Below, one piece after another: positions 1 through 12,005 of a DNA stretch of 64,000 nt. Position numbers and translations under genes: made by a program. Source of the DNA: Oasisia sp. SBJ-2009 (taxonomy: Eukaryota; Annelida; Polychaeta; Sabellida; Siboglinidae); contig OZ024857.1 in the NCBI GenBank assembly GCA_964017155.1, forward strand, positions 27,068,101-27,132,100, read 5' to 3'. Each line of letters starts with the position of its first letter. Positions within the stretch are counted from its first letter, which is position 1. The notes below the pieces were generated by a model. It was not told where the DNA came from, did no database searches, and worked only from the letters and a program-made list of their open reading frames with translations.

Positions 1-1770
1 ACAGCCACACTGACATGGTTGAGGTGTACAAGAGTTGCCCTGTGTGCTAGACTAGCTAGGTAGACAGCCATTGTCAGCCATGCAGGGGATAACTAACTGG
101 CTCCTTTGTGTTTGTATCCTACCTATTTTTTCAGATGAAACATTTAACCTAAATTAAATAAGCGTTTAATGCTAGACTGAACTTATCTGCAAAATGTCCA
201 TGTATCTTCTTGCAACTGTTCTCCGTGGATGACTCCAATGGTGCCCACCGTCTCGTGTCATATGTGCCTCATTTATCAACTGGCTTTCATTAGCCTTGCT
301 TATTGCCTGTACATACTGCACAGTAGAATCACTAATGTACCCTGCTGCCCATAGTCACCTCCGTAGTGTGAAACACTAATGTTGTTATTGTTGGCTTATC
401 ATAAACAAACATGCAGCCTTGGTCAATTATCTGCATAACAAATAACAAATGGTGTGCTATAATCAGGGCTTTATGACCCTCGGACCAAATTATTGCCAGT
501 CACACACGTTTCAAGGTTAACTGTTAAGCCAGTTTACAAACTTTAAAATGTGTCTGAAGACTTGCAATGGACTACAAACACACATATGACACCATTTACA
601 CTCACTTCTAAGGCATTACTGACAATATCTGTGGATTTGGAAGACCTTTTTTTGCTCCTTCATTTTTTCTACCCGTCCACAACGGTTTTTACCCATCCAA
701 ATGACAGGTGGGCGTATCTCTGCATAAAGCTATGGCTATAATTGTACACTCTACTAAACATTGGTATTAAAGATCAGTATTGATTAAGAATAAAGCAATG
801 CACTTTGATGCTCTGTGTGACATTCACCATGCCATGCCAGCAGTCTATTTCTAGTCGTGGAGTCGTTCTACTCTCTTGATATAGTTCTTATACTTCACCT
901 TGCGCACAATCTGGTCACCAGATGGCATTAAAGTTCCTTTTATGTGAGCGGGAAATCAGTACAACTAACCAACGAGTTGCCTGTGTGTACAGACATTGAT
1001 GTAGAGTTGGTTGGCTGACAAGGCCAAGCTGTTGTGTGGGCAGTGTGGCAGATCATAGCATTCTTGTTCTGCCAACAGAAGGCGTCTTCCAAGAAACACT
1101 TCCTTTGGATCTACCCTTGAGTTACTTTTACATTTGCTGCAGCTGTTGTCAGTTGAACACAACCTTTTCTTAAATCTACTGATGACTCTCTCTCTCTAAT
1201 CTACATGTCAAATGATTTAATGAAATACACTCCAGCTCATGTTCATATATATGTCATCAAAATGTTTTTAAATTGCAATTACGATATTCAGTATAAAATT
1301 GTATGTACAGGAAATACTTCTAATGGGGTGAACTAAGTTATAAAATCACATTTGATAATAATAAGCTAATTTCTAGTGCGCTTAATTAATTGGAAATCAA
1401 GTTCAGAAGTGCATCAGTACATAAGGGTTAATTTATCTCAAGGAGTCACTAAACAATTCTAGTTGTTAATAGATTGGTACGCCAGGGAGCTATGGTGGAT
1501 AGGCAAGGTTGTAAAGGTATATTTTTAAAACGACAGCAGAATTGAGCAGTATCCTCACTTGATCTATCAGTAGAAGGAACCATATTCACAGAGTAGGTGT
1601 AGTTACCAAAAAACCCTAGGCCCAGTATTGCTAGTAAATCAGAACTAGATTCATGAGCAAACCTGAATAGGTTTTCTTACAGGAGTAAGCAATGAATGTA
1701 AATTAGTAAATACAATGGTTACTTACAGGAAAGTGCCTAGAAAGGTGTAATAATCCAGTAGATGGCACCA

Positions 1771-1817
<47 letters not shown>
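1771..1817. repeat. (AT)n microsatellite
   Basis: Uninterrupted TA dinucleotides for about 45 bp. The tract touches one end of the interspersed repeat at 1817-2130, the same arrangement seen at 17571-17640. Confidence 0.95.
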
Positions 1818-1820
<3 letters not shown>

Positions 1821-2130
1821 CACTTGAAATTGTCCGCTTGCCTGTGACAACTGAATTTGCCACCGGACAAGTGAAAGTGTAACTACTTGTTGTCCATCAG
1901 ACAAAGTTAGTTACAGTGTACAGCCGCACAGTTATCAGCTAAACCTACAAAGTCTAACATGCACAGCCTTTGACAGAGTTACCAGTGTGCTTACACACTA
2001 ATCAACTGTAAATATTGTTAATTATGTAAGGATAAGTAGGTTTTGAAATGTAGTAGTTTAGTGAGACAAGTGGATTGTTGAAATTATTTTTCAGCTTGTC
2101 CTCGGGATACAAAGATACAAAGTCATATAC
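1817..2130 (-). repeat. Interspersed repeat, copy A (inverted relative to 17640-18145)
   Basis: The sequence from 1817 matches the reverse complement of the end of 18145-17640. Shared blocks include GTCCGCTTGCCTGTGACAAC against GTCCGCTAGCCCGTGACAAC, a GCCACCGGACAAGTGAAA-type block, and CTACTTGTTGTC. Each copy lies beside an AT tract, though at opposite ends of the element. No coding capacity is seen. It is probably a non-autonomous transposon or SINE-like element, class unknown. Confidence 0.65.
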
Positions 2131-3189
2131 ACAAGTTGATTGGAATAAAGCATTAAAGTTCACACCAGCATAGATCACATTAATTCGTCCCTCCGTACAA
2201 ATGACACAGTGACACCCCCAGTAAACAGTCGCTTCATCAGTTGGTCGAGCCTGGCTACTTGTAGTTGTTCCTCTCAGTCACAAAACTCTTAATTATCAGC
2301 CTCATATCGCATGATCATGTTGTGACTTGTGAATGTCCTAGATAATCTCTTCTCAGGGATTAGTACTGTGTCAGTGGAGATTAGACCTCGATTCCGGAAA
2401 TAGTTTGTGGTGTAATTTGTAAACACAGCGTGCTGTGCCAGTGTTGTGCTGGCCGCTAAACCACCACAGGTGTGAGTTAGTGCTGAGTGCCTAGAAGCTG
2501 CCTAGAAGCTGACACAGGCTTGCTGGCTGCCAGCTGCCACGTTCTAGGATACACTGTTGATGTTCAGTTGAATGGAATGTTACAGGGCATTGCTACAGCA
2601 TGGTTGATGTGCACTGGTGTTGGTAAGTCTGGAACGAACTATAAGTCCATTCTGTCAATGTTATTGGACTCTTGATTCCAGAGAGGAGTACCGCTAGTTC
2701 ATGTTGTGGTAGGCCAGAATATTGTACACATTGCCAGGACGTACTTGTGAATTGGTTTTGCTGGTATGGCAGAGTTGGGCAGGATTGCCACAGGAAGAAT
2801 ATTGTGTTCTTCTGTAGCAAGCATTGGTCAGGAAGTACTGTCATCTTGTACATCAACATCTTGATGCTATCAAGATGCTATCAATGATAGTGTGACATTT
2901 CAGTGCATTAATGTTGTCTGCTGTGTTTACATTAGATGACCAGTGTCATTCACAGTTGACCACTTGCTAGTGTCCACAGTTCAAGTGTAGGTGTTGCTAC
3001 AGGGACAGTTGACAAATATAACCTAATTAGATGTTTATTTCTTGGATTGAAGAGTTTGTCATATTGACAACTATCTAGATGGTCTAGACCTGGTGCCAAG
3101 TGGTGACTGGTGACCTCTGCCAGATTGCAATAAATAAACAGTGCTGTATTACAGGTAGTCCATGTAAAATGTGTCTTTTCTGTTTCCAG

Positions 3190-3285
3190 TCATGTCAATC
3201 TGAGGACAAGCTTCCAGCATCCAATCACAGGAGAGACGTCAGCCATTGCCATGGCAACTGAATCACCAACAAGCTCTGCCCATGA
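3190..3285 (+). CDS. PLEKHA5/6/7-like: PLEKHA-like exon 1 of the window: WW-domain tail
   Basis: Acceptor TTTCTGTTTCCAG, donor GA|GTATG. Phase 2 in, phase 2 out. The peptide [15 protein letters not shown] is the third strand and exit of a WW domain. The entering base T would complete Asn if the previous exon ends in AA, giving the usual N-H. The usual second Trp of the WW fold is Phe (S-F-Q-H-P). The peptide continues [16 protein letters not shown] into the linker. Confidence 0.82.
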
Positions 3286-6200
3286 GTATGTTGCTTTGTC
3301 AGTTATGATATGTTCAGTTTTAATGTCCCTACTCATTAATATTGATATGACAAAAATACTCATCTACCTTTGTAGTGGCCAAACATGTAATATGCAAAAA
3401 AAAAATTAGGACCAGATGCGTGCATGTGCAGCATACACGTGTATGTTTGTATACTGATTTTGCATAACACTGGTCACTTTGCCTGTTAATTTATATATCA
3501 AGAGCAACCCAGGTTTCTTAGACCCTTTATTTTAATTAATGCTAATGAATAAATAATTAGTTGTATGGCACTGAACAGAATTGTGTGCAGTGAAATAAAA
3601 CATGGTGTGTGCGCTATGTGTGCGATATGTATGTGTGTGTGTGTGTCCTTAAAATCTATTACTGAAAATTTATGCAAATTCAGTATTAAACTCTCCGTTT
3701 GCAGATGCTCAGTATCGCCCCCTGCTGAGCCCGCAGCCAAGCAGAGGAAGGCGCGCCGTGATGTGGTAAGTTTATGGGGACAGGCATAAGACATGGCACA
3801 CGTGAGTGACACTCCACCTACACCACTGGGCCGTTGGGAAATTACATTTGGGCATGATGATTTTCCAGTATCAAAGTTTTATGTAACACTATAATGATCT
3901 GTCTGTGAGTCGTAGATGTTTGATCCATTTTGTTAATTAGCTGAACATTTCAATTTTGTCTTTGATTATTTGGGTTCAAAGAATCAACATTACATATTTT
4001 TATTCGATTAGTTTCGATGTATGTGATTAAACTACTTCCTTTATACCCACGTGGGCCATTTCCGAATACCTCTGTCTGTGCGTGTATGTTGTGGAGTTTT
4101 ACATCTGGTTCATTAGTGAGGTAGTTTGACTGGGTGTTCTACACCTGATTCATTGGTGAGGGAGGTACTTTGACTGGGAGTTCTACACCTGGTTCATTGG
4201 TGAGGTACTTTGACTGGGTGTTTTACACCTGATTCATTTGTGAGGTACTTTGACTGGGTGTTCTACATCTGGTTAATTGATGAGGTACTTTGACTGGGTG
4301 TTATACATCTGGTTCATTGGTGAGGTACTTTGACTGGGTGTTATACATCTGGTTCATTGGTGAGGTACTTTGACTGGGTGTTCTATGGACATATTGAGTG
4401 TTTGTGTGAAATAACAGTATTTTAATTATTAGCATTACTCAAGATTGGATGTAAACTAATCAGAAATTATCTTACCTTAATGTGTGCACAGGAAATCATA
4501 AAATAGTTATTATGAATTCATCATAACACTACAGTGGTCACCTTACAGTGAGGACTACATGACAGTCACCATACTCCATTTGTTCCTTGATTCAGTCAAG
4601 ATTGATGCCATTCACAGCAGTAAACAATTAGCAGACTCATTGAGATTAACTTGCCTGCCTCACCCAAAAATATGTGTTAATTCTTTCAAAGTGCTTTCAT
4701 GGCTACAGTGGATGATAAATAAATGACTTGCTGTAATGTTATGATAATTTCCACACGCTAGACAGTTTTGCATAGAAATTAATAAGGCAGGACACTTTCA
4801 GTACCCCAAATTTGTATTTGTGATTGTTTTATTATGCAACAACTAAGTAATATATTAATTTACTATAGATAACTGAAAACGAGAAATATAAAAATGTGTG
4901 AAGTAGAAACATTTACTGTCAGCATTTGTGGTGTAATTGCAACAGGGAACCATTTGTATTTCCAAATACATGTTATAAAACAAAACATTTAAAGAAGTGA
5001 CTATTTGTTGATAGAGCCATATGGAGAAATTGTAAGTTGATAAATATAGGTACCTGGTATTTAATTCGGTCACCTACAATCCGAACTGCCAATGGGGTTA
5101 AAATTAGCTCACATGGTTACAGTATGCTAACGATGTAAATCCCTGTGAAACTGTGGGTGTCTTAAACTTAGTGATAAAAAATTGCCCTTAGAAGCGGGAG
5201 GGAAAGCGTTAGTTCCTTCTCACTTCCTGAAGGCTTTTCTTTTGTGGCTAATGTGTAGATCATGAAACTGAAATGAATAATAATAATACTAAAAGTAACA
5301 TTTCTATAGCACCAACACCTGGGAGAATCTGAGCTCAGAGGCGTGACACAAAATCACTGAGCATAATCATGAGTGGGGACAGGCAAATCGTAATTAACTG
5401 TCTGCTTAATTTTATATAGCCAGTTAACTAATTTATTTATTTGTTTAATTGCATGTTTATGTACTTTTTTAACCTTTTATGATAATGTTCAGATCATGTT
5501 GAACTTTTTATGTAACGATATAATTTGCCTACAATGTGCTGTAAGTTGGCTGCTAAATTTACACTTTGCATAGCTTAGTTTTATAATGTTGGATGCCCAA
5601 TGGAGGTCTGAAAATGTGTATGTACATATTGTATGTATGTTAATGCAATAACGCAACAAATTCCTCATGCTTTTTGATGTTATTTGATAATAAACTATAC
5701 AAATCTGTAATTAGAGCATGCTTAACAAATTATATCTAACAAATAGTAAGTAGAGTTTGGAAGTACACTTTATGGTGTTTAGATAAATTGCAATGGCTGC
5801 CACAGAAGGAGTCTGGCAGTGAGATAAACTGCTACATGAATGAACGTGTCAGACAGACACTTATCTAAAGTAGTTCTGGGTCTGATGTTGACCGGCTGTG
5901 AGACTGGGGCCTAAAAACGACCACATAGTAAGGCCCTGTGTGGGCCACAGACAGGGGGGGTCAAGGCGGGACAGGAAGCACTGGGCATAGCTGGCGGGGA
6001 GAGGTGGGAAAGGGGGGAGGGGCACCCTAGAACACTTCCGGCCACATCCACTATATTGGTTTGGGGTCAGAAACATGTTGTGAGGCAGCCACCATGTTTA
6101 GTGCCACTGTCACTTTGTGTCTGTGTAGAGACCGCAGAGGTGAAAGTGACAGCAAGTGTCAATGTAATGTAACGTACTTTGGACTTTGAGACTGGTGTGA

Positions 6201-8391
6201 CGTTTATACAATAGTTCTTAAATAATTAATTATTTCATACTTTCTTTCAGGTTGCTTATAAAATTTGATGTAGACTGGTTGATGTGTCCCCAGCAGGGCA
6301 AGGATAGATGTTATATGAGCATTGTTCTTTTATTCACAGTCGATGCGGAGAAGAAGCGGCAGTACACGCAGTAGTGGTCGACACAAGTAAGTGGCTCCAC
6401 CTAGTGTTGCACGAGTGTACCAAAACACCACTGCCCCAAGAGAACAGTTTTATAAAAATATACCCCCCATTATGTTTCTACTAAATATATGTTTATGAAT
6501 GCACGTACAGTCAAGTACAATGTGGTTTATTTGTAATGATTATTGTAAGCTTGTTAATAAGGTTATGATGTAATATCCACCTGTCTTTGCATGCATGGTA
6601 ATTAGCCCAATTAGTCTGACATTAATAATGAATCATCTGGCCTTATTTGACCTGACACTGAGCAGTGATGTAGCACAATATTGAGTAATTGTTATACACT
6701 AGATTTAACAGGTTCTTGTAGTCAGGTGACAGGTCTGGGGGGTCCGAGTCATTCACTGTGCGGTCCCCCAGGTCACATGTCCCGGGGCGTGGAGCCATTG
6801 ACCACTGAGTCCCCTGGACATGGTATATGTGTGTGTGTGTCATAAACTGTGCACTGTGTGTCCTATGGTGCCTAGTGCTGTGACGCTGTGGTGTAATGTG
6901 ATGTGACGTGTAATCCTTAGTGCAGCCACCTGTGTGTACCTTAGCATGTAGTGCCACAGGCTTAGCCTACCTGTATAACATGTTGGCCGTCGATCGTTGC
7001 AGAATTGTCAACAAACCACCAGAGGCAAAACGCAGCACGGAATCACCGGTCTCAATGAAGGGGTGGCTGTATAAGCAGGTGAGGATGTTCCCACGCTACT
7101 ACCGGCATGTGGGGTGTTATTAAACCTGTTGTATGTTCGATAATTATACAACTTGGTAGAATGATGTTTTATGCGTTATCAGGAAATCAGATATGCTTGT
7201 GAGTTGTGATTGAGCAAAGCACGGGTTGTTTATCTTTGTGAGCAACTAGGTATGTGAATGAGAAGTGTATGCAGGTGGCATCCTTTCACACGAGACAGTG
7301 TACATGTGTATGTTGTGTTTGACTGTTTGTTTACATACTTTGTCTGTGTTTCCCAGACTGTAGTCATGCAAGGGTTAATCTAAGGGTGTTCGCCTTGTTG
7401 TAGGAGAGTGGAGGGTTAAAATCATGGAAGCGCCGTTGGTTTGTCCTGTCCGACTTCTGCATATTCTACTACAGAGGTGAGTGAAACTGCCAGACTAATC
7501 TAATTACACCTGTGACGTTATTCCAGACCTGTTAATCTTTTGGTAATGGCAGCATCCTGTGTGCTATCTGACCGCGGGGATGAAAATGGTAGCATCTTTT
7601 TTGTCTTGGCAGTGGATCTCACTCTCGAACAAGCCAGGTGTAGTGATTACCTTCAGAAGTGGGTGTGCAAGTTGCGTCATTCCAGTTGATTCACCAGACA
7701 CTTGATTAGATTGTCAATGTCAGTGGAGTTGTCACCATGGAGAGTCAGTCATGGGGGCTGTGACTGATGACATCAGTGCAGTTGTCTTTAGGATGTATAC
7801 AGTGTAGCTTGCAGCATAATAAATACTGCATACCAAATAAAATTACTAATCAAATCACACCTGCTTGGTTTACATGCTCTTGTGAATGTTTTGTTGTATT
7901 CACAACAGGTGGCAGTTGTGTCGACCTTTAAAATAGTTACATGAGAAAAGTACTTTTATTTTATTCTAAATTCATGTTTTTATTTGTAGGTCAGATACAT
8001 TTTCCAAAAAAGTACTTTTATTTGAGTAGCTTTTTCTAGAGTTACTTTTAGTCAATTACTGAATAAATGTACGTGCTCAAGGTACAGAAAATGTATAATT
8101 AAAAACATTTTATAATAAACACTACTTATCACCCATGACATATAAACTCACTCACTAATTCACTCACCCACCCACTCAGGTACTCATTCATTCACTCCCA
8201 TTGCTATACTGCTACATGTGTTTTGGTTTCAGGGCCTGAAGAGGATCAGAGTCTCGGGTCCATTCTGCTGCCCAGCTATAAAGTAAACCCTTGTATCAGC
8301 AAAGATGGCATCAGCAAAAAGTTTGCCTTCAAGGTATGTCTGCCCCCTCATCTCTCTCTCACTCTCACTCTCACTCTCACTCTCTCTCTCT

Positions 8392-8444
<53 letters not shown>

Positions 8445-8445
8445 T

Positions 8446-8486
<41 letters not shown>

Positions 8487-11400
8487 TCTCTCTCTCTTTC
8501 TCTCCCCCTCACTCCCTCTCTCCCTCCTTCGTTCTATCCCATAGGTTAAGTTTTGTGAAGTGTTATTAGTGTGCATGCGTGTGTGTGTGTGTGTTGTAGA
8601 TTCCGTTTGGAGAAGTGAGTTGTGTATGTGTACTAGCTTGAGTGTGGATGTGGAAAAGTGCTAGTTATGACCAGCATCACAAAGTATACATTTTCTTCAC
8701 TTAGAAGCTGGTTTGAAATATTTTTTAATTACAAAGACAGCTGAATTTTAATATATTTATTCATAAGAATTTAATAGTTACACTTTTTCTCTTACAATGT
8801 GCACAGAGGCAGTTAGTTGTTAAATAACTTTTCCATTTGTATGTATTTTCAGGCGGAGCACACCAACATGCGAACGTACATCTTTGCTGCCGAAAGTAAG
8901 GAGGAAATGTCCAAATGGATGAATGCAATGAGTCTGGCCACCATACTGCAGAAAGATCCCAGGTAGGTCCTTGTGAGATGTCATAGGTCATAGGTTGCAG
9001 TCCATAGGTCACACATCATAGGTTGCAGGTCGTAGATCACTCCTTTACATTGGAGTGATGTCACATGACATTCTCCTAATCTACGGGTACTAGCCAGATC
9101 ATTTCAGTGTCGCAAAATTTTATTATCAATAAATGTTACACACATTTTGAACAACTGTAGTTCAACACGTCATTGAATAAAATTTTGTTTGCATTACAAT
9201 AAAACTTCAGTGTGCTGTGTGGCAAATTCTACAGTGAAATAGGTTCTCGATAACTACAACTCACACACTTGTTCACAAACAGTGCCACTCGGCCTGATAC
9301 AAGCGGCCCTCTGGAGGAATCCAAAGACAACACATCGAGGTAACTTCACAGTCTGACTCTGTCAGTCGCTGGACAGTGGCTTGACCTGCAGCTGTGGCTT
9401 GCTTGGTGGTTTCTGGGTTATCACGGGTATCCTCAGTGCTCCCAGGGAGAGGACATCTTTGCTGAGCTTTGCTGTTGTTGGGTGCACTGCTGTGTGCACT
9501 TCTTGTGAATGCATTGCTGTGTGCACTTCTCATGAATGCACTGCTGAGTGCACTTCTTATAAATGCATTGTTGAGTGCATTTCACCTGAATACATTGCTG
9601 AGTGCACTGCTGTGTGCACTTCTCATGAATGTATTGCTTAGTGCACTGCTGAGTGCACTTCGCACGAGTGCACTGCTGAGTGCACTTCTCATGAATGCAT
9701 TGCTTATTGCACTGCTGAGTGCATTTCTCGTGAATGCATTGTTGAGTGCACTGCTGAGTGCACTTATCGTGAATGCATTGCTGAGTGCACTGCTATTTGC
9801 AGGTTAAGCAGAAAACAACAACTTGTGCTTTATTAAGTCTAAGCTGCATAATTGGTGAGCATACTGGTGCGTTTATTATAGTTATGATCTGTGGTTTATG
9901 TGAATTAATTACACTTCAACTTTCTTTGTTCCAAAGTAGCGTAACATATAAGATGGACCATATATGTCAGATAGATATCAGACATATGCTAGATATGTGG
10001 CTGTAAAATTAGCTTTCAGAACAAAGAATTATAACAACGCATCTAACTTCTAAAAAAGGTTCTAAACTAATATCGATGGTCTGTCTAGAGTTCAGTGGGC
10101 TAAAAGAACTACTTGCACCACCTTGTGACTATGTTGGCATTTATTTTGTGATAACGTGAAAGCAGTGAGTGAGGACGTGCGTGTATTGAAATACAGCATA
10201 GCCTCTCTTAAAATGCTATGTTATGCAAATGACTAAAATATTTCAATATTTTCTTATAATAAATGGTGTAAATTACAACTTACTCAATTTACTTGTCCCA
10301 TTGGACAAATGTTGTGGACAATATACTTAATTACTTATCCACCATAGATAACTAACTGTCCCGGACAAGCATTAGTGCCAAGTCCTGGTGCCATCAGTTA
10401 TGTCATAAATGGTATGTGCCATACATCATGTCTGATATATCAAAACAAAACAATCCACGTGAAATGTGTGCAACATTAAGAAGTGTAATTAATTTTTTTT
10501 GAAATTGCTTAGTGAAAAACAATATCTTATATTTTCTATTGATGCCAGATTTATGAATGTCTGATTGAAGCTGGTCACATAGAGAAGCAGACACAGGTTG
10601 ATATATGAAGGGATTAACTTCCCTGTTTACCTCAACAATTCCACTGTGGATGTGCCACTGAGCCCTGCTGGGGGTATAAGCCTGGTTTGTATGTGTTACG
10701 ATTAACAAAAGGTGTTGATTATGATAATAAACATAGGTTGGGGAATTTTTTAAGAAAAGAACTGGTGGTAGAATTTTTTTATTTCACGACATCAGTAGAA
10801 TGTCACTATGTCAGAGGAATGTTACCACATTAGTGGAATGTCACAATGTCTGTGGAATGTTACATAAGTGGAATGTCACAACATCAGTGAAAACCACTGG
10901 TTGAATGCAGGAATGTGTTAGTGAGCTGTTCTCGCACTCTTTGTAGACGTCTAGATTACGTTCAATGACAGGCCCTGATTCACTCAGGTGTGTTACTTGA
11001 GCAAACCAACACCTGTCAAAGGATTATGCAATTGAATAGTCAGTGCACGATTCCATAGCTGAATACTTCCAAAAGAAATTGAGAGCGCAGGAGTGTTCAT
11101 TCCCTTCTCAATGGGACAAGGTGTGAAAGGGGCACCTGGTCTTGTATAGATCAGTGTGTCTGTCATATAGAGTGGCTCATTGTGTGTGCCAGTTCTTATG
11201 TAGAACTGTGGAATGTGTATAAAATATATTGTCATATAGACTAGGTTGTTGTATATCCCTGGTTGGCCGCAAGAATCCAAGTGTTGTCTGTAAAACCTGC
11301 CCCAGACGTGTGATACATGCTTATTGAAGACAAACTGCTTTCAAACGTAGAGATGGAGTGTAATTGTCTAAGCATGTAAGTGTCATAAAATACAGGCACT

Positions 11401-11822
11401 TGGAACTTTGAAGGATGATGGCGTCACAATTACACAGAATGTTTACATCGTCAGTCAATAACAGTTCTAGTTAGTTGCATTTTTGAGACAGTGTCACACC
11501 TATATAAATAAGAATGAATATTTCATGTTGTACTTTTGAATGAATAACTTTTTGGCAATATTCTTCAAATAATTTTAAAATATTGTCAAAACATGTCATT
11601 CGTGGGTAATCTGGCCAAACCGTGGTCATGTATACGCAAAAGAAAGTACACTAATATCTACCAGGGACCTGGATCTGTAAAGTGAAATCAACATCCTGAC
11701 TTATGTTTTGTGTAGAGAAGACTGACTGAGTCGAATGACAGAGTGATGTATGTAGAGTGAATAACAGTGTTTGTTTGTAATTTCAATAATTTTAGTACTT
11801 TGGACGCAATGATATTCTGATA

Positions 11823-11867
<45 letters not shown>

Positions 11868-11883
11868 ATATATATATATACAT

Positions 11884-11936
<53 letters not shown>

Positions 11937-11965
11937 TTGTTATATATATATATATATAGACATTG

Positions 11966-12005
<40 letters not shown>

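Larger units (their letters stand above)
1..3189. other. 5' flanking or intronic DNA, no exon recognised
   Basis: No exon could be supported here. The first recognised exon (3190) starts in the middle of a WW domain with one base of a split codon, so upstream coding exons must exist. I looked for the first half of a WW domain ending in a phase-2 donor and did not find it, so this stretch is most likely intron. It contains an AT microsatellite and one interspersed repeat, listed separately. The ORFs of 60-90 codons here have no recognisable domains. Confidence 0.6.
6387..8232. other. Introns 3 to 5
   Basis: Between exons 3-4 (6387-7002), 4-5 (7079-7403) and 5-6 (7477-8232) only unique AT-rich sequence is seen, plus a short GT run near 6828. 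No additional exon fits the phases. Confidence 0.65.

Noticed and set aside
8223..8576. Ser-Leu, His-Ser and Ser-Glu repeat ORFs
   Set aside because: Products of the CT/CTCACT microsatellite. Only 8233-8333 is a real exon.
10947..10987. Candidate 41-bp exon ([13 protein letters not shown])
   Set aside because: Splice sites are good but it is open only in phase 0 and exits in phase 2, so it cannot by itself link exon 8 to exon 9. Kept as a possibility only.
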